64,000 nucleotides of DNA from JACVRX01 sp035697245 (GTDB lineage: Bacteria > Actinomycetota > Actinomycetes > Jiangellales > Jiangellaceae). The stretch's first letter is position 1; the number at the start of each line of letters is the position of its first letter. Under the pieces are notes generated by a model. It made no database searches. It was not told where the DNA came from and was given only the letters and a program-made list of their open reading frames with translations. This document shows positions 29,070 to 36,712 of this stretch, piece after piece. The position numbers and the translations under genes are program-made. The stretch is from NCBI GenBank assembly GCA_035697245.1, contig DASSDH010000175.1, forward strand, positions 40,108 to 104,107, in the 5' to 3' direction.

Positions 29070-29980
29070 CAGCTCAGGCCAAGCGTTCCCGGCACGGTGG
29101 AAAGCGACTCCGCGAGATCGGCCAGTTCGGCCGCGAGCTGGGCGCGGTCCTCGTCCGTGAGCTCGGAGTAGGGCTTCCACCCGGCGCCGTCGCGGTAGGG
29201 CTCGAGCCCGTTCTCGACACGGAGGAAGCCGTCCTCGATCTCGACGACCAGGTCCGCGTCTCGCTGTTGCACAGCGGGCGTGAGCAGCTCGTTGACCTTG
29301 CGGGCACCCTGGATGTTTGCGGCGAAGTCCCACAGGTCTGTGTGCGAGTACCGATCCTCCTCACCGGTGATCTTGCCCTCGGACACTTCCTCGACGAGTT
29401 CGGCCGCACCCAGAGCGACCGCCGCCGGCGGTAGTTCGAGGCCCGCCAGCTGATCCCGCAGCGTCGCGAGGTCGGCATCCAGCTGGTCAGCGAACGGAAC
29501 CGCCGCAGCGACATCTCCCTGCTCCCACAGCAGATACTCGATGCGGTGCCAGCCGGTCCACGCTGGGTCGGTCTCGTTGGCGAAGTCGTCCACTCGGGCG
29601 TCGACGGCGCCGTCGATCTGCTCCACCAAGCCGGCGATCGGCTCGATGGTCTCCCAATGGAAACGGCTCGGCGCGAACGCTGCCTTGGCGGCGTCGATGT
29701 CGCCCGCCCGCACAGCGTCGGTGAAGACCGTGGTCTTGTCGACGAGCGTCGAGACCTCGTCGTGCACGTAGGTCCGATATTCGTCTACGGCAGAGAGGAT
29801 TACAGCGTCCTCGGTGCTACCGCTGAGATCCTGACTGGCTAGGCCGGAGGCCGATCCCGAGCCCGAACCGGAGCCGGGCTCTGAACCGGAGCTCGCGGAT
29901 TCACCGACGTCGGCGCCGTCATCGGAGCACGCGGCTGGCGAGATGGCAAAGACGAAAACCGTTGCAATGCGTGCGAACAC
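29069..29980 (-). CDS. efeO: EfeO/EfeM-type iron-binding lipoprotein (M75 domain)
   Basis: 303 residues. A short signal ends in the lipobox SPAAC, followed by a Gly/Ser-rich linker and an M75 domain containing WHRIEYLLW (HxxE metal motif). It lacks the N-terminal cupredoxin domain of E. coli EfeO, so it is EfeM-like. I choose GTG 29980, which has CAGGAG at proper distance; the ATG at 29998 falls inside an iron-box operator. Delivers iron to EfeB/permease in the envelope. Likely repressed by iron through IdeR/DtxR. Confidence 0.9.
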   Translation of the reverse strand: MFARIATVFVFAISPAACSDDGADVGESASSGSEPGSGSGSGSASGLASQDLSGSTEDAVILSAVDEYRTYVHDEVSTLVDKTTVFTDAVRAGDIDAAKAAFAPSRFHWETIEPIAGLVEQIDGAVDARVDDFANETDPAWTGWHRIEYLLWEQGDVAAAVPFADQLDADLATLRDQLAGLELPPAAVALGAAELVEEVSEGKITGEEDRYSHTDLWDFAANIQGARKVNELLTPAVQQRDADLVVEIEDGFLRVENGLEPYRDGAGWKPYSELTDEDRAQLAAELADLAESLSTVPGTLGLS

Positions 29981-29996
29981 CAACGACTCCTGCAAC

Positions 29997-30015
29997 ATAG
30001 GTGAGGCTTACCTAA
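29997..30015 (-). promoter_or_regulatory. IdeR/DmdR (DtxR-family) iron box upstream of efeO
   Basis: Minus strand reads TTAGGTAAGCCTCACCTAT, matching the DtxR/IdeR consensus TTAGGTTAGGCTAACCTAA at 15 of 19 positions and keeping the AGGT...ACCT symmetry. It covers the more upstream possible ATG of efeO, which supports the downstream GTG start. Confidence 0.8.
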
Positions 30016-30089
30016 CTCGCAGAGTTGAAACCCGGTAGCGAGCGAATCGTCAAGGCAGCGTTGGACGACCGCGGTCGCATCGCGCGACT

Positions 30090-30107
30090 TTGTTCCCGCG
30101 TTCACAA
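30090..30107 (+). promoter_or_regulatory. Rex operator (ROP) of the rex-hem operon
   Basis: TTGTTCCCGCGTTCACAA matches the Streptomyces Rex site TTGTGAACGCGTTCACAA at 15 of 18 positions, with a perfect right half. It overlaps a -35 element (TTGTTC, 30090-30095) that is 17 nt from TAGGCT at 30113-30118. Confidence 0.8.
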
Positions 30108-30112
30108 GGATC

Positions 30113-30118
30113 TAGGCT
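30113..30118 (+). promoter_or_regulatory. -10 box of the rex-hemACDB promoter
   Basis: TAGGCT, spaced 17 nt from TTGTTC. A start near 30125 would give a ~60-nt leader before the rex GTG. Confidence 0.65.
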
Positions 30119-30185
30119 TGCCTCGACGCACTGCACCGACCCACCGAGGGCTGAACTCGCGCTGGTCGGCCTACCCGGGAGCACA

Positions 30186-30929
30186 GTGACCCGCCGCACC
30201 CGCCTGCCGCAGGCAGAGCACACCGAGCACGCCCACGGCGCCGCCGAGCGCGGCGTGCCCGAGGCGACCGTTGCGCGGCTGCCCTTGTACCTGCGGGCGC
30301 TGGCCGCGTTGGCCGATCGGGGTGTGGTCACCGTCTCATCCGACGAGCTTGCCCAGACCGCGGGGGTCAACTCGGCGAAGCTGCGTAAGGACCTGTCACA
30401 CCTCGGCTCGTACGGGACCCGTGGTGTCGGCTACGAGGTCGACTACCTGCGCCATCAGATCTCCCGAGAGATCGGGCTCACGCAGGACTGGCCCGTTGTG
30501 ATCGTCGGCATCGGCAATCTCGGTCATGCCCTCGCGAACTACGCCGGGTTCGCTTCCCGAGGTTTCCGGGTGGCCGCCCTTGTGGACGCCGATCCGGCCC
30601 GAGCGGGTACGGAGGTCGCCGGTCTCACCGTCCGCCACGTCGGCGAGCTCGAGCAGCTCATCGCCGACCGGAGCATCGCGATTGGGGTCATCGCCACCCC
30701 CGCCACCGCCGCCCAGCAGGTCTGTGACCGGTTGGTGAGTGCTGGCGTGACGAGCATCCTCAACTTCGCTCCGGCACTTCTTCAGGTGCCCGATGGCGTC
30801 GACCTGCGCAAAGTCGACCTGTCGATCGAATTGCAGATACTGGCCTTTCACGAGCAGCGCAAAAATGGTGCTGCGCTGGCACTGACCGCGGAACAGGCAG
30901 CAGAGTTGGCCGAGGCGGTGCGCCAATGA
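30186..30929 (+). CDS. rex: Redox-sensing transcriptional repressor Rex
   Basis: Senses the NADH/NAD ratio and represses respiratory genes. 247 residues: an N-terminal winged helix (ATVARLPLYLRALAALADRG, VNSAKLRKDLSHLGSYGTRG), a Rossmann domain with VGIGNLGHALANYAGF (G108, G110, G113) and the C-terminal domain-swapped helix. GTG 30186 follows GGGAG; the frame is open to 30090 but that part overlaps the operator. It overlaps hemA (ATGA). Likely autoregulated through 30090-30107. Confidence 0.95.
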   Translation: MTRRTRLPQAEHTEHAHGAAERGVPEATVARLPLYLRALAALADRGVVTVSSDELAQTAGVNSAKLRKDLSHLGSYGTRGVGYEVDYLRHQISREIGLTQDWPVVIVGIGNLGHALANYAGFASRGFRVAALVDADPARAGTEVAGLTVRHVGELEQLIADRSIAIGVIATPATAAQQVCDRLVSAGVTSILNFAPALLQVPDGVDLRKVDLSIELQILAFHEQRKNGAALALTAEQAAELAEAVRQ

Positions 30930-32233
30930 GCGCGCTCGTCGTCGGCATGTCCCATCACACCGCACCGGTGACCGTGCTCGAGCGCGCCGCCTTGAGCGCG
31001 GACGCGGTGGAGAAGTTGCTTGCCGACGTGCATTCGGCCGAGCACATCTGCGAGGCCGTCGCGGTGGTGACATGCAATCGAGTAGAGCTGTACGCCGACG
31101 TCGCGACATTCCATGGCGGCGTCGAGGAGATCAGCTCGCTGCTCGCTCGCCATGTCCAGGCAGATCTCGCCGAGCTCACGTCACATCTCTACGTCCACTA
31201 CGAGGACGCCGCCGTATCCCATCTGTTCCACGTGGCAAGCGGGCTCGACTCGATGGTCGTCGGCGAAAGCCAGATCCTTGGTCAGGTTCGCGAGGCCTAC
31301 CGGCGGGCTCAGGCCGCGGAAACTGTGGGCAGGGTTCTCCAAGCTCTCTTCCCGGCCGCTTTGCGCGTCGGCAAGCGGTGCCACGCCGAAACCGGCATCG
31401 ACTCGGCAGGCCGCTCGGTCGTAACGGTCGGACTCGCGGCTGTGGCCCCGGCCGGCGTGGCGGGTTCGCAGGCCTTGGTCGTCGGAGCCGGCTCCATGGC
31501 GGCGTTGGCCGCTTCGACGCTGGTGCGCGAGGGCGCGAATGTCGTGGTCGCCAGCCGTTCGGCGGATCGCGCGGAGCGCCTCGCAGGTATCGTCGGCGGA
31601 CGGGCGATCGAGTTGAGCCGGCTCAGCCGGGCACTCGTCGACGTCGACGTCGTGGTGTCCTGTACTGGCGCTGCGGAAGTGGTGCTGAGTGCCGACATGG
31701 TCGAGGCAGCGGTGCGCGAGCGCGACGGCCGTCCGTTGCGTGTGCTCGACGTCGCGCTGCCCCGCGATGTCGATCTTGCTGTGCACGCCCTGCCCGGTGT
31801 TGTGGCCGCCGACCTCGCAACACTCGCGGGCCGGCATGACCTCGCCGCGGCTGCCGAGGATGTCGCAGCCGTTCGCGCGATCGTGGCGGACGAGCTTGCG
31901 GCCTATGCCGGTGCCCGCCGGCGAGCACAGGTGGCACCGACGGTCGTCGCGCTACGAGCCATGGCCGACGACGTCGTCGCAAGCGAGTTGGCCCGGATGG
32001 GCAGCCGCCTGCCCGATCTCGACGCGCGAGCGCTCGAGGAGATCACCAAGACGGTGCGCCGGGTCGTCGACAAGCTGTTGCACGTGCCGACAGTGCGGAT
32101 CAAGGAGCTTGCCGCAGAACCGGGCGGCGCGTCCTACGAGTCTGCCTTGCGAGAGCTGTTCGCGCTCGACCCCCGCGCGGTGGAAGCTGTCGTCCGGCCC
32201 ACCCTCGAGCTGGACGAAGGTGACGTGCGATGA
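30926..32233 (+). CDS. hemA: Glutamyl-tRNA reductase
   Basis: First step of C5-pathway haem synthesis: Glu-tRNA to glutamate-1-semialdehyde. 435 residues. Catalytic C50 in VVTCNRVELYAD, GMSHHTAPV near the start, GLDSMVVGESQILGQVREAY, the NADPH domain ALVVGAGSMAALAA, and a C-terminal dimerisation helix. Coupled to rex upstream and hemC downstream by ATGA overlaps. Confidence 0.96.
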   Translation: MSALVVGMSHHTAPVTVLERAALSADAVEKLLADVHSAEHICEAVAVVTCNRVELYADVATFHGGVEEISSLLARHVQADLAELTSHLYVHYEDAAVSHLFHVASGLDSMVVGESQILGQVREAYRRAQAAETVGRVLQALFPAALRVGKRCHAETGIDSAGRSVVTVGLAAVAPAGVAGSQALVVGAGSMAALAASTLVREGANVVVASRSADRAERLAGIVGGRAIELSRLSRALVDVDVVVSCTGAAEVVLSADMVEAAVRERDGRPLRVLDVALPRDVDLAVHALPGVVAADLATLAGRHDLAAAAEDVAAVRAIVADELAAYAGARRRAQVAPTVVALRAMADDVVASELARMGSRLPDLDARALEEITKTVRRVVDKLLHVPTVRIKELAAEPGGASYESALRELFALDPRAVEAVVRPTLELDEGDVR

Positions 32234-33183
32234 GCCACGCACGGCTGCGGTTGGGCACTCGCCGCAGCGCCCTTGCCCTCGCCCAGGCGCGCTCCGTGGC
32301 CAGCGCGCTGACTGCAGCGACCGGCGTCCAGGTGTCGCTTGTCGAGATCACGACGCACGGTGACGTGTCCGGCGCCCCGCTGGCACAGATCGGCGGAGCC
32401 GGGGTTTTCGTCAGCGCTCTGCGCGATGCGCTGCATGCGGGCAGAATCGATCTCGCTGTCCACTCGCTCAAGGACCTCCCGACAGCAGCGGCTCCCGGGC
32501 TCCTCGTCGCGGCGGTTCCCCCTCGGGAGGACCCCCGCGATGTCCTCTGCGCTCGTGACGGGCTGACTCTGGCGGAACTGCCGGCGGGCGCCAGGATCGG
32601 CACGGGAGCCCCACGGCGGATTGCTCAATTGCTGGCCTTGGGTCTCGGGCTGGAGATGGTTCCGATCCGCGGCAACGTCGATAGCAGGCTGGCGCGGGTC
32701 GCCGACGGTTCGCTTGACGGCGTCGTGCTCGCGCGGGCTGGGCTCGCCCGCCTCGGCCGGCTGGACGAGGCCACCGAGGTGCTCGACCCCCTGCAGATGC
32801 TTCCCGCGCCTGGCCAGGGCGCGTTGGCCGTCGAATGCCGCACGAGTGGCGACGCCCACGACCTGCTGGGGATTCTCGACGACCCTATGACTCGTTCCGC
32901 GGTCACTGCGGAGCGCTCCCTCCTCGCCGCGCTCGAGGCCGGCTGCACCGCCCCAGTGGGCGCGTACGCCGAGGCGGCTGAGGGTGACAACGGCCTCGAG
33001 CTCTATCTGCGTGCCGTCGCTGTGTCACTTGACGGCGCGCTGAGTATCCGCAAGTCCGCCACCGGCCCGCTGACGTCGGCCGAGCCGTTGGGTCGCGATC
33101 TCGCGGCCGAGCTGCTCGACGACGGGGCCGGCAGGCTCGTCGGCGTCCGGGCCAGGGCGCTGGAAGAGGAGACCGTTCCGTGA
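32230..33183 (+). CDS. hemC: Porphobilinogen deaminase (hydroxymethylbilane synthase)
   Basis: Polymerises four porphobilinogens to hydroxymethylbilane. 317 residues: LRLGTRRSALALAQA, GGAGVFVSALRDALHAG, HSLKDLPT, the variant GTGAPRRIAQLLAL (usually GTSSPRR), RGNVDSRL, PAPGQGALAVE, and the dipyrromethane-cofactor cysteine C239 in LEAGCTAPVGAYAE. Coupled at both ends (ATGA with hemA, GTGA with hemD). Confidence 0.96.
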   Translation: MSHARLRLGTRRSALALAQARSVASALTAATGVQVSLVEITTHGDVSGAPLAQIGGAGVFVSALRDALHAGRIDLAVHSLKDLPTAAAPGLLVAAVPPREDPRDVLCARDGLTLAELPAGARIGTGAPRRIAQLLALGLGLEMVPIRGNVDSRLARVADGSLDGVVLARAGLARLGRLDEATEVLDPLQMLPAPGQGALAVECRTSGDAHDLLGILDDPMTRSAVTAERSLLAALEAGCTAPVGAYAEAAEGDNGLELYLRAVAVSLDGALSIRKSATGPLTSAEPLGRDLAAELLDDGAGRLVGVRARALEEETVP

Positions 33184-34772
33184 CTACCAAGCGCCATCTA
33201 GTGGGCAGCGTCGCCTTCGTCGGTGCGGGCCCGGGAGATCCCGGGCTGTTGACGGTGCGAGCCGTCGAAGTTCTTTCCGATGCCCACACCGTTGTCATCG
33301 AGGATCCGCGGCACCGCGAGCTGCTCGTGCACGCACCTGCCGACGTCGAGGTCCTCGATGGCGGCACCGACGACGGCGGAGTGCCCCTCACTGCCGGCGT
33401 ACGCAGCCGGCTCACGGTGAACGCTGCCAAGAGCGGTCGCCGAGTCGTCCGCCTGCTGGAGGGTGATCCTTTCGTCCACCCGACCGGCGCGGACGAGGCG
33501 CTGGCCTGCGCGAAGGCCGGTGTGCCGTTCGAGATCGTCCCCGGCGTGTGCGGCGCGACGGCGATCCCGGCACACGCGGGGGTTCCGCTTACTGCCGGCC
33601 GACGGCGCAGCGTGCAGGTCGTCGACGTCACAAGCAAGGTCGATTGGCGGACTGGCGTGGCCGACACCCTGGTGCTCACGCGGCTCGACGGCCAGCTCGA
33701 GCACGTCGTCGCCGGGCTGATCGGCGCCGGCGTTCTCCCGGACACAGCGATCGCAGTCATCGCCGGTGGCGGTACGGTCAGCCAGCAGACCGTCGTCTCT
33801 ACCCTCGAGCAGGTCGTGGCGGATGTACGGGCGGCGAAACTTGTGCCGCCGCTACTGGCCGTCGTCGGCGATGTCGTCGACCACCGGGACGCGCTGTCCT
33901 GGTTCGAGACCAAGCCGTTGTTCGGTTGGCGGGTCCTCGTCCCGCGAACACGGCAACAGGCCGGCTCGTTGTCGGCGGCGCTTCGCCGGTCCGGCGCCAT
34001 CCCCGAGGAGGTCCCGACCATCTCGGTCGAGCCTCCACGCAACCCGCAGCAGATCGACAAGGCGGTCCGGGGCATGGTCGAGGGCCGATACGAATGGATC
34101 GCCTTCACCTCGGTGAACGCGCTGCGCGCCGTCAAGGAGAAGCTGGTCCAGTACGGCCTCGACGCCCGGGCGTTGTCGGGGCTCAAGGTTGCCGCGGTCG
34201 GCGACAAGACGGCCGACGCGCTTCGCGCCTGGGGTATCGAGCCCGATCTGGTGCCGTCCACCGAACAGTCGGCGCACGGCTTGCTGCTGGACTGGCCGCC
34301 ATACGACGAGGTGCTCGACCCGATCAACCGGGTGTTCCTGCCGAGGGCCGACATCGCCACGGAGACACTGGCCGCGGGCCTGGTCGAGTTGGGCTGGGAG
34401 GTCGACGACGTCACCGCCTACCGAACGGTGCGCGCTGCGCCCCCGCCCGTGGAGACCCGGGACGCGATCAAGAGCGGCAAGTTCGACGCGGTCGTCTTCA
34501 CGTCCTCCTCGACCGTGCGCAACCTGGTCGGCATTGCCGGCAAGCCGCATGCGTCTACCGTCGTGGCGTGCATCGGTCCGGCCACCGCGAAGACGGCCGA
34601 GGAACATGGCCTGCGGGTCGACGTGCTCGCTCCGGAGCCCTCGGTCGACGCGCTTGCCGCCGCCCTGGCGGAGTTCGGCGCCAGCCGGCGGCTCACCATG
34701 GTTGCGGCCGGAGAGGCCGTGACCAAGCCGTCGCAGCGGCGGCGCACGTCCGCTCGGCGCAAGGCAACATGA
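33180..34772 (+). CDS. hemD: Fused uroporphyrinogen-III methyltransferase-like / uroporphyrinogen-III synthase
   Basis: 530 residues, an actinobacterial fusion. Residues ~8-245 are a CobA-type SAM methyltransferase domain (FVGAGPGDPGLLTVRA, EIVPGVCGATAIPAHAGVPLT) whose usual KGGDPFVFGRGGEE loop reads LEGDPFVHPTGADE. Residues ~255-510 are HemD (WRVLVPRTRQQAGSLSAALR, WIAFTSVNALRAV, FLPRADIATETLAAGL, AVVFTSSSTVRNL). A basic tail ends the protein. HemD activity closes the macrocycle; whether the first domain still methylates (siroheme/cobalamin branch) is uncertain. Confidence 0.9.
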   Translation: MTTKRHLVGSVAFVGAGPGDPGLLTVRAVEVLSDAHTVVIEDPRHRELLVHAPADVEVLDGGTDDGGVPLTAGVRSRLTVNAAKSGRRVVRLLEGDPFVHPTGADEALACAKAGVPFEIVPGVCGATAIPAHAGVPLTAGRRRSVQVVDVTSKVDWRTGVADTLVLTRLDGQLEHVVAGLIGAGVLPDTAIAVIAGGGTVSQQTVVSTLEQVVADVRAAKLVPPLLAVVGDVVDHRDALSWFETKPLFGWRVLVPRTRQQAGSLSAALRRSGAIPEEVPTISVEPPRNPQQIDKAVRGMVEGRYEWIAFTSVNALRAVKEKLVQYGLDARALSGLKVAAVGDKTADALRAWGIEPDLVPSTEQSAHGLLLDWPPYDEVLDPINRVFLPRADIATETLAAGLVELGWEVDDVTAYRTVRAAPPPVETRDAIKSGKFDAVVFTSSSTVRNLVGIAGKPHASTVVACIGPATAKTAEEHGLRVDVLAPEPSVDALAAALAEFGASRRLTMVAAGEAVTKPSQRRRTSARRKAT

Positions 34773-34778
34773 GTCGAC

Positions 34779-35753
34779 GTGGCTTTCCCTGCTGAGCGCC
34801 CGCGCCGGCTTCGCCGCACGCCGGCGCTGCGCCGACTCGTCGCCGAGACCGCCATCCAGCCGCAGCATCTGGTGCTGCCGTTGTTCGTACGGGAGGGCGC
34901 TGGCGAAGCCCGGGCGATCCCGTCGATGCCCGGCGTCGTGCAACACAACCGCGACACCGTGCGCAAGAGTGCGCTCGACGCGGTCGAGGCCGGTGTCGGC
35001 GGCTTGATGCTTTTCGGCGTACCCGCCTCCCGGGACGCTGTGGGTTCGGGCGCTGAGGATCCCGACGGCGTGCTCAACACGGCGATCCGCGACGTCGTCG
35101 CAGAAGTCGGCGACGCGACCGTGGTCATGGCGGACCTCTGTCTGGACGAGTTCACCGACCACGGGCACTGCGGAGTGCTCGCCGCGGACGGGTCGGTCGA
35201 CAACGACGCGACCCTGTCGGCGTACCAGCGGATGGCCCTGGCCCAGGCAGCAGCCGGTGTCCACGTCGTCGGGCCGAGCGGGATGATGGACGGCCAGGTC
35301 GGTGCCATCCGGTCGGCTCTGGACGGCGGTGGCTTCACCGACATTGCGATCCTCGCCTACGCGGCGAAGTACGCCTCGGCGTTCTACGGGCCGTTCCGAG
35401 ATGCCGTCGAGTCAACGCTGACCGGCGATCGCCGCGGTTACCAGCAGAACCCATCCAACGGTCGCGAGGCGCTGCGCGAGGTCCGCCTCGACGTCGCCGA
35501 AGGCGCGGACATCGTGATGGTCAAGCCAGCCCTTTCCTACCTCGACGTCGTCGCCCGCGTACGGGCCGCCGTCGACGTTCCGGTGGCGGCCTATCAGGTG
35601 TCGGGCGAGTACGCGATGGTCGAGGCGGCGGCGGCGGAGGGCTGGATAGACCGCGACCAGGTGATCGCCGAGACGCTCACCTCGATCCGCCGGGCCGGCG
35701 CCGACATCGTGCTGACCTACTGGGCCGTCGAGGTCGCCAGCGCCCTGAGCTGA
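34779..35753 (+). CDS. hemB: Delta-aminolevulinic acid dehydratase (porphobilinogen synthase)
   Basis: Condenses two 5-aminolevulinates to porphobilinogen. 324 residues. Schiff-base lysines K197 (YAAKYASAFYGPF) and K249 (IVMVKPALSYLD). The metal site reads ADLCLDEFTDHGHCG, with two cysteines rather than the three of the zinc type. GTG 34779 follows hemD by 6 bp. It closes rex-hemACDB; hemL is about 9 kb away at 45019. Confidence 0.96.
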   Translation: MAFPAERPRRLRRTPALRRLVAETAIQPQHLVLPLFVREGAGEARAIPSMPGVVQHNRDTVRKSALDAVEAGVGGLMLFGVPASRDAVGSGAEDPDGVLNTAIRDVVAEVGDATVVMADLCLDEFTDHGHCGVLAADGSVDNDATLSAYQRMALAQAAAGVHVVGPSGMMDGQVGAIRSALDGGGFTDIAILAYAAKYASAFYGPFRDAVESTLTGDRRGYQQNPSNGREALREVRLDVAEGADIVMVKPALSYLDVVARVRAAVDVPVAAYQVSGEYAMVEAAAAEGWIDRDQVIAETLTSIRRAGADIVLTYWAVEVASALS

Positions 35754-35781
35754 CCCGCCAGCCCTCGCAACGATCACGCTG

Positions 35782-35871
35782 GGAATGACCACGTTCACCA
35801 CCCCTGCCTATACATCACCAGGCCTGCAGGCCTGGTGATGTACGGGTAAGCCTGGTGAACGTGGTCATTCC
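35782..35871 (+). repeat. 90-bp nested palindrome, copy 3 (perfect)
   Basis: Outer arms GGAATGACCACGTTCACCA (35782-35800) and its exact reverse complement (35853-35871), 11-nt spacers, and a perfect 30-bp inner palindrome (35812-35841, arms ACATCACCA/TGGTGATGT around AGGCCT repeats). The right arm contains the cupin gene's stop (35865-35867). Confidence 0.92.
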
Positions 35872-36266
35872 TGGCCGGTCGAATCCGGTGGTGGCGGGAC
35901 GTCGTGCTCGTCGTGTTCGGCGTCCGCCTTGGTCTGGTGAACGGTGTCGGGCGCATGGTCCGGCGGTGCGTACAGCGTGTAGAGCCGGGCCTGGCCGGTA
36001 CCGATGTTGGTGAAGTTGTGTTGCGTGCCGGCCGGAACCACGACGACGTCGCCCGGACCCACCTCACTGACGTCGCCGGCCACCTCGGCCCGAACCGCGC
36101 CGTCGATGAAGGACAGCACCTGGTCGTTGTGCTCGTGGACCTCGGCCCCGATGTCTTCGCTCGGCTGGAGCGTCATGACGACGAGCTGGACATGCCCGGT
36201 GGTGTGGAGCACACGGCGGAATGCGTCATTCGCCCGGGCGGCTGCGGCAATTTCGACTTGGTACAT
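35865..36266 (-). CDS. Cupin-domain protein
   Basis: 133-residue single cupin. Motif 1 EVHEHNDQVLSFIDGAV (metal-type H-x-H...), motif 2 GDVVVVPAGTQHNFTNIG. The tail is His/Asp/Pro-rich. AAAGGA precedes the ATG. Role unknown (isomerase, dioxygenase or binding protein). Its final Glu codon and stop come from the 90-bp repeat. Confidence 0.88.
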   Translation of the reverse strand: MYQVEIAAAARANDAFRRVLHTTGHVQLVVMTLQPSEDIGAEVHEHNDQVLSFIDGAVRAEVAGDVSEVGPGDVVVVPAGTQHNFTNIGTGQARLYTLYAPPDHAPDTVHQTKADAEHDEHDVPPPPDSTGQE

Positions 36267-36308
36267 GGGTGGTCCTTTCAGATCCTGGGCCGGGTGGGCC
36301 GGCGTGGT

Positions 36309-36665
36309 TTACGGCAGGCGACGGCGACCGGCGAACCCCAGGTCAACCCGGTGGTACCAGGCCAGCTCAGCATCACCTTCCAGCCAGCACAGCAGGACCG
36401 GTACCCCGTCGATCTCCGCAGGAAAATCCAGCAGCAGCGGCGCCAAACCCTTCAACTCGGCCCCCGACTGCTGAATCCGGGTCATCAGCTCGTCGAACCG
36501 GGCTTGCGCCGCCTTCAGTTCCGGCAGCCCGCCGAGCTGCGTCGGCAGCCCTCCTGGCTCGAGCGACGCGGCAAGCTCGGCCACGTCGGCCCTGGTGCGG
36601 ACGAACTCGTCGAGCTCTGGTGCCAATCGGGCAAGCTCGGCCCGAGCGTCGGTCACGTCGAACAT
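36309..36665 (-). CDS. DUF2203 family protein
   Basis: 118 residues, helical N-terminus (FDVTDARAELARLAPELDEFVRTRADVAEL) and a C-terminal LLDFPAEIDGVPVLLCWLEGD followed by AELAWYHRVDLGFAGRR, diagnostic of DUF2203. Function unknown. I take ATG 36665; a GTG at 36671 and an ATG further upstream are in frame. It is downstream of the large membrane protein gene by 47 bp on the same strand. Confidence 0.82.
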   Translation of the reverse strand: MFDVTDARAELARLAPELDEFVRTRADVAELAASLEPGGLPTQLGGLPELKAAQARFDELMTRIQQSGAELKGLAPLLLDFPAEIDGVPVLLCWLEGDAELAWYHRVDLGFAGRRRLP

Positions 36666-36712
36666 CGTCACAGCCCGACAGTCTCCCAGCATGATCATGG
36701 GTAAGAGAGGGG

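Noticed and set aside
33852..35264. 470-codon minus-strand open frame opposite hemD/hemB
   Set aside because: Shadow of well-supported haem genes; no motifs.
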